A program made the position numbers and the translations under genes. Shown piece after piece: positions 63,869 through 64,000 of a stretch of DNA of 64,000 nt (position 1 is its first letter; every line of letters begins with the position of its first letter). Source of the stretch: Halomonas eurihalina (GTDB taxonomy: Bacteria; Pseudomonadota; Gammaproteobacteria; Pseudomonadales; Halomonadaceae); contig NZ_VTPU01000015.1 in assembly GCF_008274785.1 (NCBI RefSeq), forward strand, positions 28,574-92,573, written 5' to 3'. Under the pieces are notes generated by a model, which saw only the letters and a list, made by a program, of their open reading frames with translations, searched no databases and was not told the origin of the DNA.

Positions 63869-63923
63869 GAGATTCGAGCGGTGAGCGGGAAGCTTGACAG
63901 TGCGGAGGCTGGGAACACGATCT

Positions 63924-64000
63924 GCTCGAAGCTCGAAGCTCGAAGCTCGAAGCTCGAAGCTCGAAGCTCGAAGCTCGAAGCTCGAAGCTCGAAGCTCGAA
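63924..64000. repeat. Tandem 7-bp repeat, GCTCGAA x11, cut by the window end
   Basis: Eleven exact copies of GCTCGAA run to the last base, so the true array is at least this long. Each unit contains overlapping AGCT and TCGA palindromes. Confidence 0.97.

Noticed and set aside
63834..64000. CRISPR array
   Set aside because: The repeats are contiguous 7-mers without spacers, and no cas gene is present.

Overview
The window is a chromosomal replication-origin neighbourhood from a GC-rich gammaproteobacterium. Gene order (glyQS, gmhB, gyrB-recF-dnaN-dnaA, rpmH-rnpA-yidC-mnmE, mnmG-rsmG-parAB, atpIBEFHAGDC, glmU-glmS), proteins of pseudomonad or enterobacterial type, rather acidic proteins, and HexR, NSS-transporter and class Ib ribonucleotide reductase genes all suggest a Halomonas-like member of the Halomonadaceae. 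The genus is inferred; no rRNA or tRNA gene is present to confirm it.

Layout. 1-4.6 kb: LPS and envelope genes (end of a GT9 heptosyltransferase, a WaaE-like GT2, an OpgB-like phosphoglycerol transferase, and waaF and hldD on the other strand). 4.7-7.7 kb: glyQ-glyS. 7.7-15.3 kb: eight parS centromere sites around two glycosyltransferases (one of low GC), a UDP-sugar epimerase, gmhB, gyrB and recF; one parS is the core of the glyS terminator and two lie inside recF. 14.6-18.5 kb: recF, dnaN, dnaA. 18.46-18.98 kb: oriC, with DnaA boxes and an AT-rich element. 19-22.9 kb: rpmH, rnpA, yidC, mnmE; yidD is missing from its usual place. 22.9-32.4 kb: a minus-strand block (rlmJ, a YiaD-like lipoprotein, hemW, rdgB, a kinase-like ATPase, hemL, thiD, hemJ, a CLC channel). 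32.5-36.5 kb: argC, erpA and a polar amino-acid ABC transporter. 36.5-37.1 kb: a second origin-like spacer upstream of mnmG. 37-41.4 kb: mnmG, rsmG, parA, parB. 41.5-48.6 kb: the complete F1Fo ATP synthase operon. 48.7-55.6 kb: mgtE, uppP, apbE, glmU, glmS. 55.6-59.6 kb: nrdHIEF on the minus strand, with a pair of NrdR boxes over its promoter. 59.9-64 kb: a DUF72 gene, an NSS transporter, a small hypothetical gene, a hexR-like regulator and two 7-bp tandem repeat arrays running off the end.

How it works together. DnaA, DnaN, RecF and GyrB flank oriC. ParB (from 40.5 kb) should load at the parS sites 7-15 kb from the window start, and ParA should move the origin. At least eleven perfect DnaA boxes occur in the window, far more than base composition predicts, and nearly all lie at oriC or to its right. 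The envelope genes (heptose pathway hldD, gmhB, waaF; GlmU/GlmS; UppP) supply LPS and peptidoglycan precursors.

I found no CRISPR array, prophage, insertion sequence, tRNA or rRNA. The most unusual points are the parS-terminator fusion, the second DnaA-box cluster at mnmG, the dispersed DnaA boxes, a kinase fusion protein whose first domain has lost its catalytic motif, and the heptanucleotide repeat arrays.
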